Origin: Candidatus Eiseniibacteriota bacterium
GTDB lineage: Bacteria > JAFGKV01
Direction: 5' to 3'
Assembly: GCA_025453925.1 (NCBI GenBank)
Contig: JALOPK010000226.1
Location: 1-5,655 of the forward strand
DNA length: 5,655 bases
The notes beneath the pieces were generated by a model, which did not search any database, was not told the DNA's origin, and saw only the letters and a list, made by a program, of their open reading frames with translations. The position numbers were made by a program, and so were the translations under genes. Positions 1-5,362 of this stretch are shown here, piece by piece (positions within the stretch are counted from its first letter, which is position 1; the number at the start of each line of letters is the position of its first letter).

Positions 1-338
1 ATACCGCTGCTGGACATGCTGTGGAACCGTCCTCCGTAGGTTGTTCCAGACGTGGCCAACACAGAGCCAAGCACCCCTCTGCCGCCGGTAGACCAACCAA
101 TGCCGACGACCCCTGACGCCACGCCGCTGGTGGCGTATGAGGTACCGACGACGCCTCGCCCTGATGGTGCCCAACTCTCGAACAATCCTCCATAGGGTTC
201 GCCGTCCAATGCGCCAGCGACGCCGTGGACACCTATGCCGAGGGGGCTTGGACTCACGAACTGGCCCCCCAAGCAATAGGCCCAACCAACGACTCCGCAG
301 CCAACCCCTCCGGTTGCTGTTGCCTCACCGTACACGCC
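1..338 (-). repeat. Degenerate ~26-residue (78-base) tandem repeats in the repeat protein
   Basis: Within the gene at 854-1, units begin with GVHG at residue 208, GVVG at 234 and GVLG at 260, exactly 26 residues apart. An earlier, longer unit begins with GVYG at residue 173 and is 35 residues long. Recurrent parts are ATSG near unit position 8, a YGG or GVVG step near position 15, and SGR or GGR at the end. The similarity is clear in protein but diverged in DNA. The last unit continues past the window edge, so more copies are likely. Confidence 0.7.
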
Positions 339-854
339 AGTGCCAACAGAAGACGAACTGGCGCCATAGATGCCAATTGCGCTCCCGCTCTTCCTGGTGT
401 TCACGGCTGCCAGGACCGCACCGTATCCTTCGGGCGCCGGAGAACTCCCTCCGGGTACGGCCCCGCGTATTCTTGTCCCCGGCACCAGCCCGCTTGCCAT
501 GTACGCGTAGCCGGTTGAGGCCAGGCGTTGACGCGGCGTCTGGTCCACCCCCGAAAACGTCACCGCAAGCCAGTAGTCAGCATCGAAGGCCAGCCCCAGC
601 ACCGGCTGGGGGCTCTGCCCCAGCAGCACGCTGAAGACCCCAGCGGTGACCGTCACCGTCTGCACACCGCTGTCCCACAGCAAGGTTCCGCCCGTCACTG
701 CGTCGTAGATTCTGAATCGCATCGCGTACGACCCGTCCGCCACCTTCCCCTGATAGCTGACCACGTGGGGCATATCGGCGAACGACACGCCCCCGCTTGC
801 GACCAGTGCCACGATTACCGTGAGGAGAGTGGTGATGATTCGCTGCCGAAACAT
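1..854 (-). CDS. Exported YQG-head, GVxG-repeat protein (3' end beyond window)
   Basis: The frame is open from an ATG at 854 to the window edge: 284 codons without a stop, and the C-terminus is missing. Residues 1-26 form a signal peptide (basic MFRQR, hydrophobic core, cleavage near VSFA). Residues 29-120 form a beta-rich head: SYQG, MRFRIYDAVTGG, LLWDSG, GVFSVLLG, DYWLAV and the closing TPRQRLASTGYAY. From memory, this pattern is common in secreted proteins of uncultured phyla, often followed by tail-fibre-like repeats. Residues 173-284 are Gly/Ser/Thr-rich repeats opening with GVYG, GVHG, GVVG and GVLG. The start at 854 is preferred over the in-frame ATG at 866 because GAGGA lies 5 bases upstream and the signal peptide then begins compactly. 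Likely a secreted or surface structural or adhesive protein. The exact function is unknown. Homologs sometimes end in an intramolecular chaperone domain, which cannot be seen here. Confidence 0.85.
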   Translation of the reverse strand, partial: MFRQRIITTLLTVIVALVASGGVSFADMPHVVSYQGKVADGSYAMRFRIYDAVTGGTLLWDSGVQTVTVTAGVFSVLLGQSPQPVLGLAFDADYWLAVTFSGVDQTPRQRLASTGYAYMASGLVPGTRIRGAVPGGSSPAPEGYGAVLAAVNTRKSGSAIGIYGASSSSVGTGVYGEATATGGVGCGVVGWAYCLGGQFVSPSPLGIGVHGVAGALDGEPYGGLFESWAPSGRGVVGTSYATSGVASGVVGIGWSTGGRGVLGSVLATSGTTYGGRFHSMSSSG

Positions 855-859
855 GGGGG

Positions 860-864
860 TCCTC
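860..864 (-). promoter_or_regulatory. Ribosome binding site deciding the start at 854
   Basis: GAGGA stands 5 bases before the ATG at 854. The alternative in-frame ATG at 866 overlaps this site and has only a weak AGG of its own upstream, so 854 is the better start for the repeat protein. Confidence 0.6.
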
Positions 865-909
865 ATTGCCTGATGTTCGCCGTGATTCTGGAACCGACGC
901 GAGGTTGCT

Positions 910-1484
910 CTACCTGTCGTGGTCATCGTGCGTCTCCGATCCCGCTTGCTTCGCGGCTGCGATTTCGCAGCCGACGTCGAACTCGCCCACGGTGTTGGAC
1001 TGGGGTGACGCCTGGCTGGCGTTCCGGGCGATGCCGCGGAAGAAGTAGTTCGTGGCGGGATTGCCGATGCCCGGAGTAAAGTCTGACGACGTAGCCGGGG
1101 CGGATACGGTGCACCACGGGATTCCCGAGACGTTAAAGAAGGGGACAGCGCCGCGGTAGAGGTCATAGAACGTCGCCCCGGTCACCGCGGCCCAGGAGAG
1201 ACGGGCTGAGGTTGGATTGAGAAGGTTGATGGCCAAGACCATGGGGCTCAGGGCGCCGCCCCACTGGTTGTTGCGTGCCAGAACCCGTGATGGGTCTGAT
1301 GGGCGCCGCCACTGGACACGCCGACGGGCGAGCTCTGGCCGGTAGTGGCGGTGACGACATAACTGCCCCCCGTCATTCGAGCGCCTCCCCCGGCGATGAC
1401 CGACGGTCCCACGACGTACTGGGCACTCCCGACCGAGAACGGCACCATGAGGAGCACCACCATGGTTGCGAATGACCGTTTCAT
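910..1484 (-). pseudogene. Exported GFW/FN3-like protein split by a frameshift
   Basis: The first part (1484-1248) opens with a signal peptide, MKRSFATMVVLLMVPFSVGSA, followed by QYVVGPSVIAGGGARMTGGSY, TGQSSPVGVSSGG and HHGFW, a module recalled from secreted proteins of uncultured bacteria. It stops at TGA 1250-1248. The second part lies in the -1 frame and runs to TAG 912-910: VLAINLLNPTSARLSWAAV, ATFYDLYRG, NPATNYFFRGIARN and SNTVGEFD, a fibronectin III-like beta sandwich. The halves fit together as one protein of about 191 residues, so a one-base deletion or sequencing error near the GGGG at 1262-1259 is the simplest reading. GAGGTG at 1500-1495 lies 10 bases before the ATG. Alternatively the second half could be made by reinitiation at ATG 1242, five bases after the stop, though no ribosome site precedes it. 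Probably secreted or surface-bound; function unknown. Confidence 0.7.
1248..1270 (-). other. Probable frameshift site (-1 frame change)
   Basis: The zero frame reads HATTSGAAP then TGA at 1250-1248. The continuing FN3-like reading frame is the -1 frame, reading QWGGALSPMVLA across the same bases. The only short homopolymer here is GGGG at 1262-1259. The sequence does not form a standard X XXY YYZ slippery heptamer, which favours a deletion or base-calling indel over programmed frameshifting. Confidence 0.6.
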
Positions 1485-1550
1485 TCTTCTGCTTCACCTC
1501 TCTGCCAGATTCCTGCACATGCACCTGGGCCGCGCCGAACGACTACGAAG

Positions 1551-2051
1551 TCAACGCTTCGGCAGCAGCAGGGGGATGACGCCTTCACCCTCGGCACTCA
1601 TGACGGCATCCCATGAAGAAGACGAGTTGGATGGTGAGTACCCCGTGTTGTAGGCATGGACTAGAATGCGATCGAGACCCTTGCCCCGAGGCCGGTAGGA
1701 GAGCGTGTAGTGCTTTGTCTCACCTGCGTCCATCACGAATGGAGGTTGATCCCCTGACAGAGTGAAGCACCCTGCGTTGCCTTGAACCGCTTCAGTCTCA
1801 ATCTCCGTGATCTCATGGGCGCATGATGAGGTATTCTTGAGGACGACCGTCGTCGTCGCCTGAGCGCCAAGATCAACCTTCCCGAAGTCGCACGACAGCG
1901 GCTGCCAGACGACGCATGGCGGGAGTGGGGCGAGGTCGGAGGACTCCCGGGCCGGCGCACTGGGAGGTGCCGACAACGGTCCCCCGTAGTTGCCGCGAAA
2001 TAGCACCCCATTGATCACGATGGCGAGAATCAAGGTCAGTACTCTGGACAT
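1551..2051 (-). CDS. Exported choice-of-anchor D / ASH-like domain protein
   Basis: This encodes 166 residues. Residues 2-18 (SRVLTLILAIVINGVLF) are a hydrophobic signal or anchor segment, followed by a Pro/Ala/Ser-rich linker (about 22-45). There is no lipobox cysteine. Residues 50-158 resemble an ASPM-SPD2-Hydin or choice-of-anchor D beta sandwich: CDFGKVDLGAQATTTVVLKN, then HEITEI, CFTLSGDQPPFVMDAGE and YTLSYRPRGKG, with a terminal strand AVMSAEGEG. Four cysteines (46, 54, 77, 95) could form disulfides outside the cytoplasm. The start is fixed by GGAGG five bases upstream; reading further upstream gives only a TTG-started, low-complexity extension. It lies downstream of the pilin operon on the same strand, 66 bases ahead of the frameshifted gene. 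Such domains mediate protein-protein contacts; a role on the pilus or envelope is inference. Confidence 0.78.
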   Translation of the reverse strand: MSRVLTLILAIVINGVLFRGNYGGPLSAPPSAPARESSDLAPLPPCVVWQPLSCDFGKVDLGAQATTTVVLKNTSSCAHEITEIETEAVQGNAGCFTLSGDQPPFVMDAGETKHYTLSYRPRGKGLDRILVHAYNTGYSPSNSSSSWDAVMSAEGEGVIPLLLPKR

Positions 2052-2056
2052 TGATA

Positions 2057-2061
2057 CCTCC
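2057..2061 (-). promoter_or_regulatory. Ribosome binding site of the ASH-like gene
   Basis: GGAGG (GGAGGT if extended by one base) lies five bases before the ATG at 2051. It decides this start over the 82-codon upstream extension, whose first codon would be TTG at 2297 without a comparable site. Confidence 0.7.
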
Positions 2062-2375
2062 AAACGGTTAGACCAGGCGGGCGGCGGGCTCCTGCGCGTA
2101 CCGCCCAAAAGGGAGAGCCTCGAGGGTGGCCGAGAATGCAGGCGCTGGCATCCCCGGGGGAAGCACGCATGGTAGTCGTCCTTGACGAGAGATGGGTGGG
2201 ACACGGGGCTCACTTCACTATCACTCCCCAGGGCTGAGGGGGCACTGCCCGCTCGGAAGTCCTGTTCCCTGAGTGACATGATCCAGCATCCCGCCAAGCG
2301 AGATGGGGAGTCAATGTCTGTGAGCCAAACGACATCGTATCCTCAGCGGGGCGACGTTGCCGTATGGCCCGGTGG

Positions 2376-2435
2376 TCAGATGGTTCGCACCGAATCATTG
2401 GGTTGTCTGCAGTGGAGAAGGAGACCGCGTGTCAT
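2376..2435 (-). CDS. Doubtful 19-codon ORF with strong ribosome site
   Basis: ATG at 2435 is preceded six bases upstream by AGGAGGA, among the best ribosome sites in the window. It encodes MTRGLLLHCRQPNDSVRTI and then TGA. No domain is visible. It could be a leader-type peptide, the broken start of a former gene, or chance. Its ATG overlaps by one base (TGATG) a stop codon in the frame that the upstream PilX-like gene would enter if its G8 run had seven bases, which would be a typical operon junction. Confidence 0.2.
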   Translation of the reverse strand: MTRGLLLHCRQPNDSVRTI

Positions 2436-2501
2436 CAATCTTCCTCCTGATGAATGGCGAAGACAGCGTGGAAGGCATCGGATACGCGGACATCGCCAAT
2501 C

Positions 2502-3926
2502 TCAATCCCTCTCGCCCCCCCCGTTGCCGCCACCGTCTATCGCGGGAAAGACTTCGGTCCAGCTCGAATCGACCTTGGCGATGTTCCAACGCTGCTGGTC
2601 GCCGCAGTCAACGACGGGGTAGTAGGGCGGGGGAGTCATGAGTCCCCGTTGGTCGTACGTGACATCTGTCCCGAATCCTCCGACGATCTGACCCTGGCTG
2701 GTTCGCAGGGTCGGGGCCAACGAGTTGCCAGCAATGCCTCCATGAACCACCAGGACGCCCTCATACCCCCTCGCCGCCAGGCTGTCGACCTTGAGAGCGG
2801 AGCCGACACTTGAGAGCAGGAAACCGTAGATGCACCGATCGCCATCTGCCGCCCCCTGCACCACATTGGTGATGAGGATATCATTCTGGGCAATGAGCCC
2901 CAGCATGTAGGCCGATTGAACCGGCGGCATCGGAGACGACACGTCGTGGTACAGCAGGTCTCCCACGATCCGGACGGCCCCAGCCGCGACGATCGTGGCT
3001 CTGCCCCGGAGTGTGCCCTGGATTCTGAGGTTACCCCGGTTGATCAGGCTTGCATGTTGTACGCTGATGACTCCCGACGGCGGCAGGGGGAGTACTGAGT
3101 CCACGAATCCCGCGTAGGCGTTCGTCACCCGAAGGGTGCCATCTGCCTGAAGCACGATTGTCGTCTCGCCTCGAAGCGTCAGACCTGACGCACTGAGGGT
3201 GGGCCCGAGGTCGGGCGGGAAGCCACAGGGGGGTACACCTGTCTCGTATCCCGCGACGAAAGTCGCATAGCCCTCAGGGATGTTGGGTGATGGGTTTCCG
3301 TCTCCCGTGAGCTGGAACAGGCACTCTCCGGCCAACGTGACCTTCTGGCCGAAATAGGCGCCGTTCGCTTGATGGATGGGATCATCGGCCAAGTAGACAT
3401 CGGCATCGTTTGCGTGGACGCGGCCGTCGACCCGGTCCCAGTCGGTCCACCAGATCCCCTGGTCTGAGGTCTGCCACCACCAGGAATACCCCGCGAAGGT
3501 GTTGCGACTCGCAGTCACACCAACGTGCACTTCAGAGGCGACGGCAGCGGGGGTGGTACCCACTGATCTGAGTACATAGCGCCATACCGAGCTCGAGTCG
3601 AGGCAGCTGTTCTGGGAGTCGAAATCAATCCAGGCATCGTATCGACCTATCCCGGAGACATCATGCGAGGTTGGAGTCGGTTGTGTCGATCCACCACCCT
3701 GGCATGGGGGATCGGGCAGATCAGTCATCCATTGGTACGCGGCGGCCAGTCCTCCCTTGGCGAGTTGCAGTGCCCGACGCGACTCCATTTCGTTGGTCGC
3801 AATGCTGAGTTCCACCATCGAGGTTGTCACGAAGCCGGCGGCGAGGAGGCCGAGGACGAGCAGGGTCAGCACCGAAAGGATGAGCGCCATACCCCGGCGC
3901 GACAAAGGCGGATACGAGACGAACAT
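2502..3926 (-). CDS. PilX/GspK-like pilus assembly protein with DUF4900-like body
   Basis: This encodes 474 residues. After the short leader MFVSYPPLSRRG, residues 13-33 are a hydrophobic helix (MALILSVLTLLVLGLLAAGF). It lacks the Glu5 of ordinary pilins, as GspK/PilX proteins do. Residues 45-60 (NEMESRRALQLAKGGL) match the conserved helix of PilX N-terminal domains. Residues 143-200 (AGYSWWW, GIWW, DRVDGRVHAND, AYFGQKV) and 285-350 (GVISVQ, IQGTLRGRATIVAAGAVRIVGDLLY, MLGLIAQNDILI) look like the DUF4900-type beta-helical body; YDQRGLMTPPPYYP near 424-437 is its usual late motif. It ends in a Gly-rich tail. The likely role is a tip or minor pseudopilin at the inner membrane and periplasm that starts assembly. 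It is the last gene of the four-gene pilin operon, 11 bases after the PilW-like gene, with AGGAGG six bases before the ATG. Family assignment is from motifs only. Confidence 0.85.
   Translation of the reverse strand: MFVSYPPLSRRGMALILSVLTLLVLGLLAAGFVTTSMVELSIATNEMESRRALQLAKGGLAAAYQWMTDLPDPPCQGGGSTQPTPTSHDVSGIGRYDAWIDFDSQNSCLDSSSVWRYVLRSVGTTPAAVASEVHVGVTASRNTFAGYSWWWQTSDQGIWWTDWDRVDGRVHANDADVYLADDPIHQANGAYFGQKVTLAGECLFQLTGDGNPSPNIPEGYATFVAGYETGVPPCGFPPDLGPTLSASGLTLRGETTIVLQADGTLRVTNAYAGFVDSVLPLPPSGVISVQHASLINRGNLRIQGTLRGRATIVAAGAVRIVGDLLYHDVSSPMPPVQSAYMLGLIAQNDILITNVVQGAADGDRCIYGFLLSSVGSALKVDSLAARGYEGVLVVHGGIAGNSLAPTLRTSQGQIVGGFGTDVTYDQRGLMTPPPYYPVVDCGDQQRWNIAKVDSSWTEVFPAIDGGGNGGGERD
2515..2522 (-). 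other. G8 homopolymer near the 3' end of the PilX-like gene
   Basis: Eight consecutive G (coding strand) encode part of the GGGNGGG tail, 10-17 bases before the stop codon. A one-base loss would replace the last residues ERD with a longer tail ending at the TGA that overlaps ATG 2435. It is therefore a possible site of an indel, slippage or base-calling error. Confidence 0.5.
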
Positions 3927-3932
3927 CGCAGC

Positions 3933-3938
3933 CCTCCT
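3933..3938 (-). promoter_or_regulatory. Ribosome binding site overlapping the PilW-like stop codon
   Basis: AGGAGG ends six bases before the PilX-like ATG at 3926. The TAA stop of the preceding gene (3940-3938) shares its last base with this site, so a ribosome finishing the PilW-like gene is positioned for the next start. Confidence 0.7.
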
Positions 3939-4456
3939 TAGGTCTTGAGATTCTGTGGTATCACGCTGCCCGACACCGTGATGGTGTCAGCACGAGTCGG
4001 AGAGGTCACCGCCAGTGTGATGTCTATCCTGCTCACTGTCTCGTCGTCTTGCTCGGTGACTGGAGGGGAGATGGGATTGCCGAGGGCGTCCAGATACGTG
4101 AGCCGGAAGCTGATTACTCGCGGAGTGACTCTCACCCAACCCGAGGGGTCACCGGTGAGGCGGCGCTGCAGACCTCCACCCACGAACTGGTAGGACACGA
4201 CTGACGAGGCTGTTCCAGAAGGGTATCGGAATGTGATGCTGTGTTGGTTCCCGGACGGGATGGCACACGAATGTCGCAGTTCTCTCGAAAGGAGACCATA
4301 TGCAGCTCGGACGTTGTTGAGAGTCGTGGCTCGGTGTGAGAACGCGTTGTCAACGTCAACATAGGTACGCAAGACGGAAACGAGGGCTCCCCCTACGAGC
4401 ATCGAAATGGCAATTGCGATGAGAAGCTCTACCAGTGTCCAGCCTCGCCCTCTCAT
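3938..4456 (-). CDS. PilW/GspJ-like minor pseudopilin
   Basis: This encodes 172 residues beginning MRGRG, then WTLVELLIAIAISMLVGGAL. The five-residue basic leader ends in Gly (-1), and Glu sits at +5 of the mature protein, so this is a class III prepilin signal for the prepilin peptidase. The +1 residue is Trp rather than the usual Phe or Met. The amphipathic helix continues to about residue 62 (NNVRAAYGLLSRELRHS), the pattern of PilW/GspJ. The remainder is a beta-rich globular head (ITFRYPS, VVSYQFVGGGLQRRL, VISFRLTYLDALGNPI, IDITLAV), also typical of the family. ATG 4456 is chosen over a TTG at 4483 because AGGTGG lies six bases before it and the leader then has normal length. Predicted to join the minor pilin complex that primes pilus or pseudopilus assembly. 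Whether the machine is type IV pilus or type II secretion cannot be told from here. Confidence 0.88.
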   Translation of the reverse strand: MRGRGWTLVELLIAIAISMLVGGALVSVLRTYVDVDNAFSHRATTLNNVRAAYGLLSRELRHSCAIPSGNQHSITFRYPSGTASSVVSYQFVGGGLQRRLTGDPSGWVRVTPRVISFRLTYLDALGNPISPPVTEQDDETVSRIDITLAVTSPTRADTITVSGSVIPQNLKT

Positions 4457-4462
4457 TGCGAT

Positions 4463-4468
4463 CCACCT
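4463..4468 (-). promoter_or_regulatory. Ribosome binding site fixing the PilW-like start
   Basis: AGGTGG stands six bases before ATG 4456 and partly overlaps the TAG stop of the PilV-like gene (4469-4467). It argues against the upstream TTG start at 4483. Confidence 0.65.
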
Positions 4469-4844
4469 ACCAGGATGCAGCAACGACAGTCGCCATTTGC
4501 CGAGGACGCCTCTGGCCGGGCGCCTGGACTCTAACGATAACCAGGAGTGATCTCGCAGTCGGCCCCGGCCCGATCGTTCGGGTCACGTGGAAGGCGCCTA
4601 CGTCTCGTGAGACGGTTCCGAGCTGGAGATCCGCAAAGGGAGTTGATTCGACCCGTTCCAACTCGCTCTCCATTATGGTCAACTGCTGCAGGGAATCCCC
4701 GCTCTCGATTAGAAGACGAAGCCCGGCGGGGAGCTGCCCGACGGTTCCGATCACTCCTATGAGAAGGATAACCACTGCGATCATGACCTCGACGAGTGAG
4801 AGTCCGTGATGAGATCCACCGGGATGATGCCACTGATGCATCAT
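4467..4844 (-). CDS. PilV/GspI-like minor pseudopilin
   Basis: This encodes 125 residues. The leader MMHQWHHPGGSHHG, rich in His and Gly, is followed by LSLVEVMIAVVILLIGVIG: Gly at -1, Glu at +5 and a hydrophobic helix, the hallmark of PilV/GspI prepilins. The helix extends through QQLTIMESELERVESTPFADL (about 53-73), which matches the family's conserved region after the membrane segment. The rest is a short beta domain (AFHVTRTIGPGPTARSLLVIVRVQAPG). The start overlaps the stop of the preceding gene as ATGA, indicating translational coupling. GGAGG lies about 10 bases upstream, inside the previous gene. A second ATG follows immediately and could equally be used. The upstream extension in this frame lacks pilin features and is in the shadow of the FimT-like gene. 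Predicted to be a minor pilin of the tip complex, made in the inner membrane and processed by prepilin peptidase. Confidence 0.87.
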   Translation of the reverse strand: MMHQWHHPGGSHHGLSLVEVMIAVVILLIGVIGTVGQLPAGLRLLIESGDSLQQLTIMESELERVESTPFADLQLGTVSRDVGAFHVTRTIGPGPTARSLLVIVRVQAPGQRRPRQMATVVAASW

Positions 4845-5272
4845 CGGTAGATGACCTCCACTAGACCCACGATGTTGTAGGTGACGACGCCCGAAGAGGA
4901 ACCGTCCGACACAGACACTTGGCCCGACGTAGTGCACACCCCGCCGGGTGTGAATGCCGGGAGAGGGCCTCTGACCGTGACTGACCTTGGGAGCCCGAAC
5001 CGGCGCAACGGCGCACCGGTTGCCGCGTTGACGACGACAAGCGCCGTATCGGGTCCCACGGTCACCCGAGAGTAGATCCTTCCCGTAATGGCAGCCTGAC
5101 GGGCAAACCGGAAGCATACAGCGACCTGGTCCGTCCCGGCCCTCGAGTTTGCCTGAAAGAATGCGTGACCGAAGACCGGCACGGCGGTCTTCGCCAAGAT
5201 GAGAATCAGCGCCAATGCGATGGTCATCTCCGTGATGCTGTATCCACGATGCCTACCCGTGGAGAACCTCAT
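4841..5272 (-). CDS. GspH/FimT-like minor pseudopilin
   Basis: This encodes 143 residues. MRFSTGRHRG is a basic leader ending in Gly, and processing would leave Tyr at +1 and Glu at +5 (YSITEMTIALALILILAKTA), then a hydrophobic helix to about residue 36. Residues 37-65 (AFFQANSRAGTDQVAVCFRFARQAAITGR) fit the GspH/FimT helix that ends in an AR-x-AI-type motif. The C-terminal half is beta-rich (SRVTVGP, ALVVVNAATGAPLRRFGLP) and ends in GVVTYNIVGLVEVIYR, resembling the family's final strands. It has two cysteines, 53 and 113. The start at 5272 is set by GGGAGG six bases upstream and by leader length; a 51-codon upstream extension to 5425 would bury the prepilin signal. It is the first gene of the pilin operon, and the gene order FimT-PilV-PilW-PilX matches minor pilin operons in many bacteria. 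Confidence 0.85.
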   Translation of the reverse strand: MRFSTGRHRGYSITEMTIALALILILAKTAVPVFGHAFFQANSRAGTDQVAVCFRFARQAAITGRIYSRVTVGPDTALVVVNAATGAPLRRFGLPRSVTVRGPLPAFTPGGVCTTSGQVSVSDGSSSGVVTYNIVGLVEVIYR

Positions 5273-5278
5273 GCGCAA

Positions 5279-5284
5279 CCTCCC
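5279..5284 (-). promoter_or_regulatory. Ribosome binding site fixing the FimT-like start
   Basis: GGGAGG stands six bases before ATG 5272. It supports this start over the ATG at 5425. Confidence 0.7.
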
Positions 5285-5346
5285 ACGCAAGCGTCTAAGT
5301 CCGACTGGGGAATCCGAACGTGGAGTTCTCACGAGCGTGGCGAGAC

Positions 5347-5362
5347 GGCCGAGTTTGTGCCA
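5347..5362 (-). promoter_or_regulatory. Possible sigma-54 (-24/-12) promoter ahead of the pilin operon
   Basis: The minus strand reads TGGCACAAACTCGGCC, with GG and GC separated by exactly ten bases. The -24 half is a perfect TGGCAC; the -12 half is CGGC rather than TTGC. It lies about 75 bases before the start codon of the FimT-like gene. Sigma-54 control is known for major pilin genes in several bacteria. Here it is only a motif match, and in GC-rich DNA one may occur by chance. Confidence 0.25.

Larger units (their letters stand above)
2052..2501 (-). other. Intergenic gap between pilin operon and ASH-like gene
   Basis: About 450 bases with no convincing gene on either strand. Open frames here have no recognisable motifs and mostly use non-ATG starts. 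It contains a strong Shine-Dalgarno-like AGGAGGA at 2448-2442 with a 19-codon ORF, a CCCCGGGG palindrome at 2152-2159 without a loop, and the ribosome site of the ASH-like gene. I found no hairpin followed by a T-run and no good -10/-35 pair, although a promoter for the downstream genes would be expected here. Confidence 0.5.

Noticed and set aside
137-1079. Plus-strand open frames of up to 183 codons in the left part
   Set aside because: They are Arg/Pro-rich with no domain signals and lie opposite the well-supported minus-strand genes with signal peptides and ribosome sites.
1248-1270. Programmed -1 ribosomal frameshift
   Set aside because: No X XXY YYZ heptamer and no evident downstream pseudoknot; a plain indel is simpler.
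2152-2159. CCCCGGGG palindrome as a terminator
   Set aside because: There is no loop and no following T-run on either strand; it looks like chance in GC-rich DNA.
2052-2297. 82-residue N-terminal extension of the ASH-like protein
   Set aside because: It would start at TTG without a good ribosome site, has low-complexity Arg/Pro/Ser content, and would bury the hydrophobic segment; GGAGG before ATG 2051 is decisive.
2182-2813. Plus-strand ORFs across the gap and the PilX-like 3' end
   Set aside because: No recognisable motifs, overlap with a strong minus-strand gene, and no ribosome site of note.
4845-5117. Upstream start for the PilV-like protein within the FimT-like gene
   Set aside because: The extension has shadow-like composition, while the ATGA overlap at 4844 gives a normal leader.
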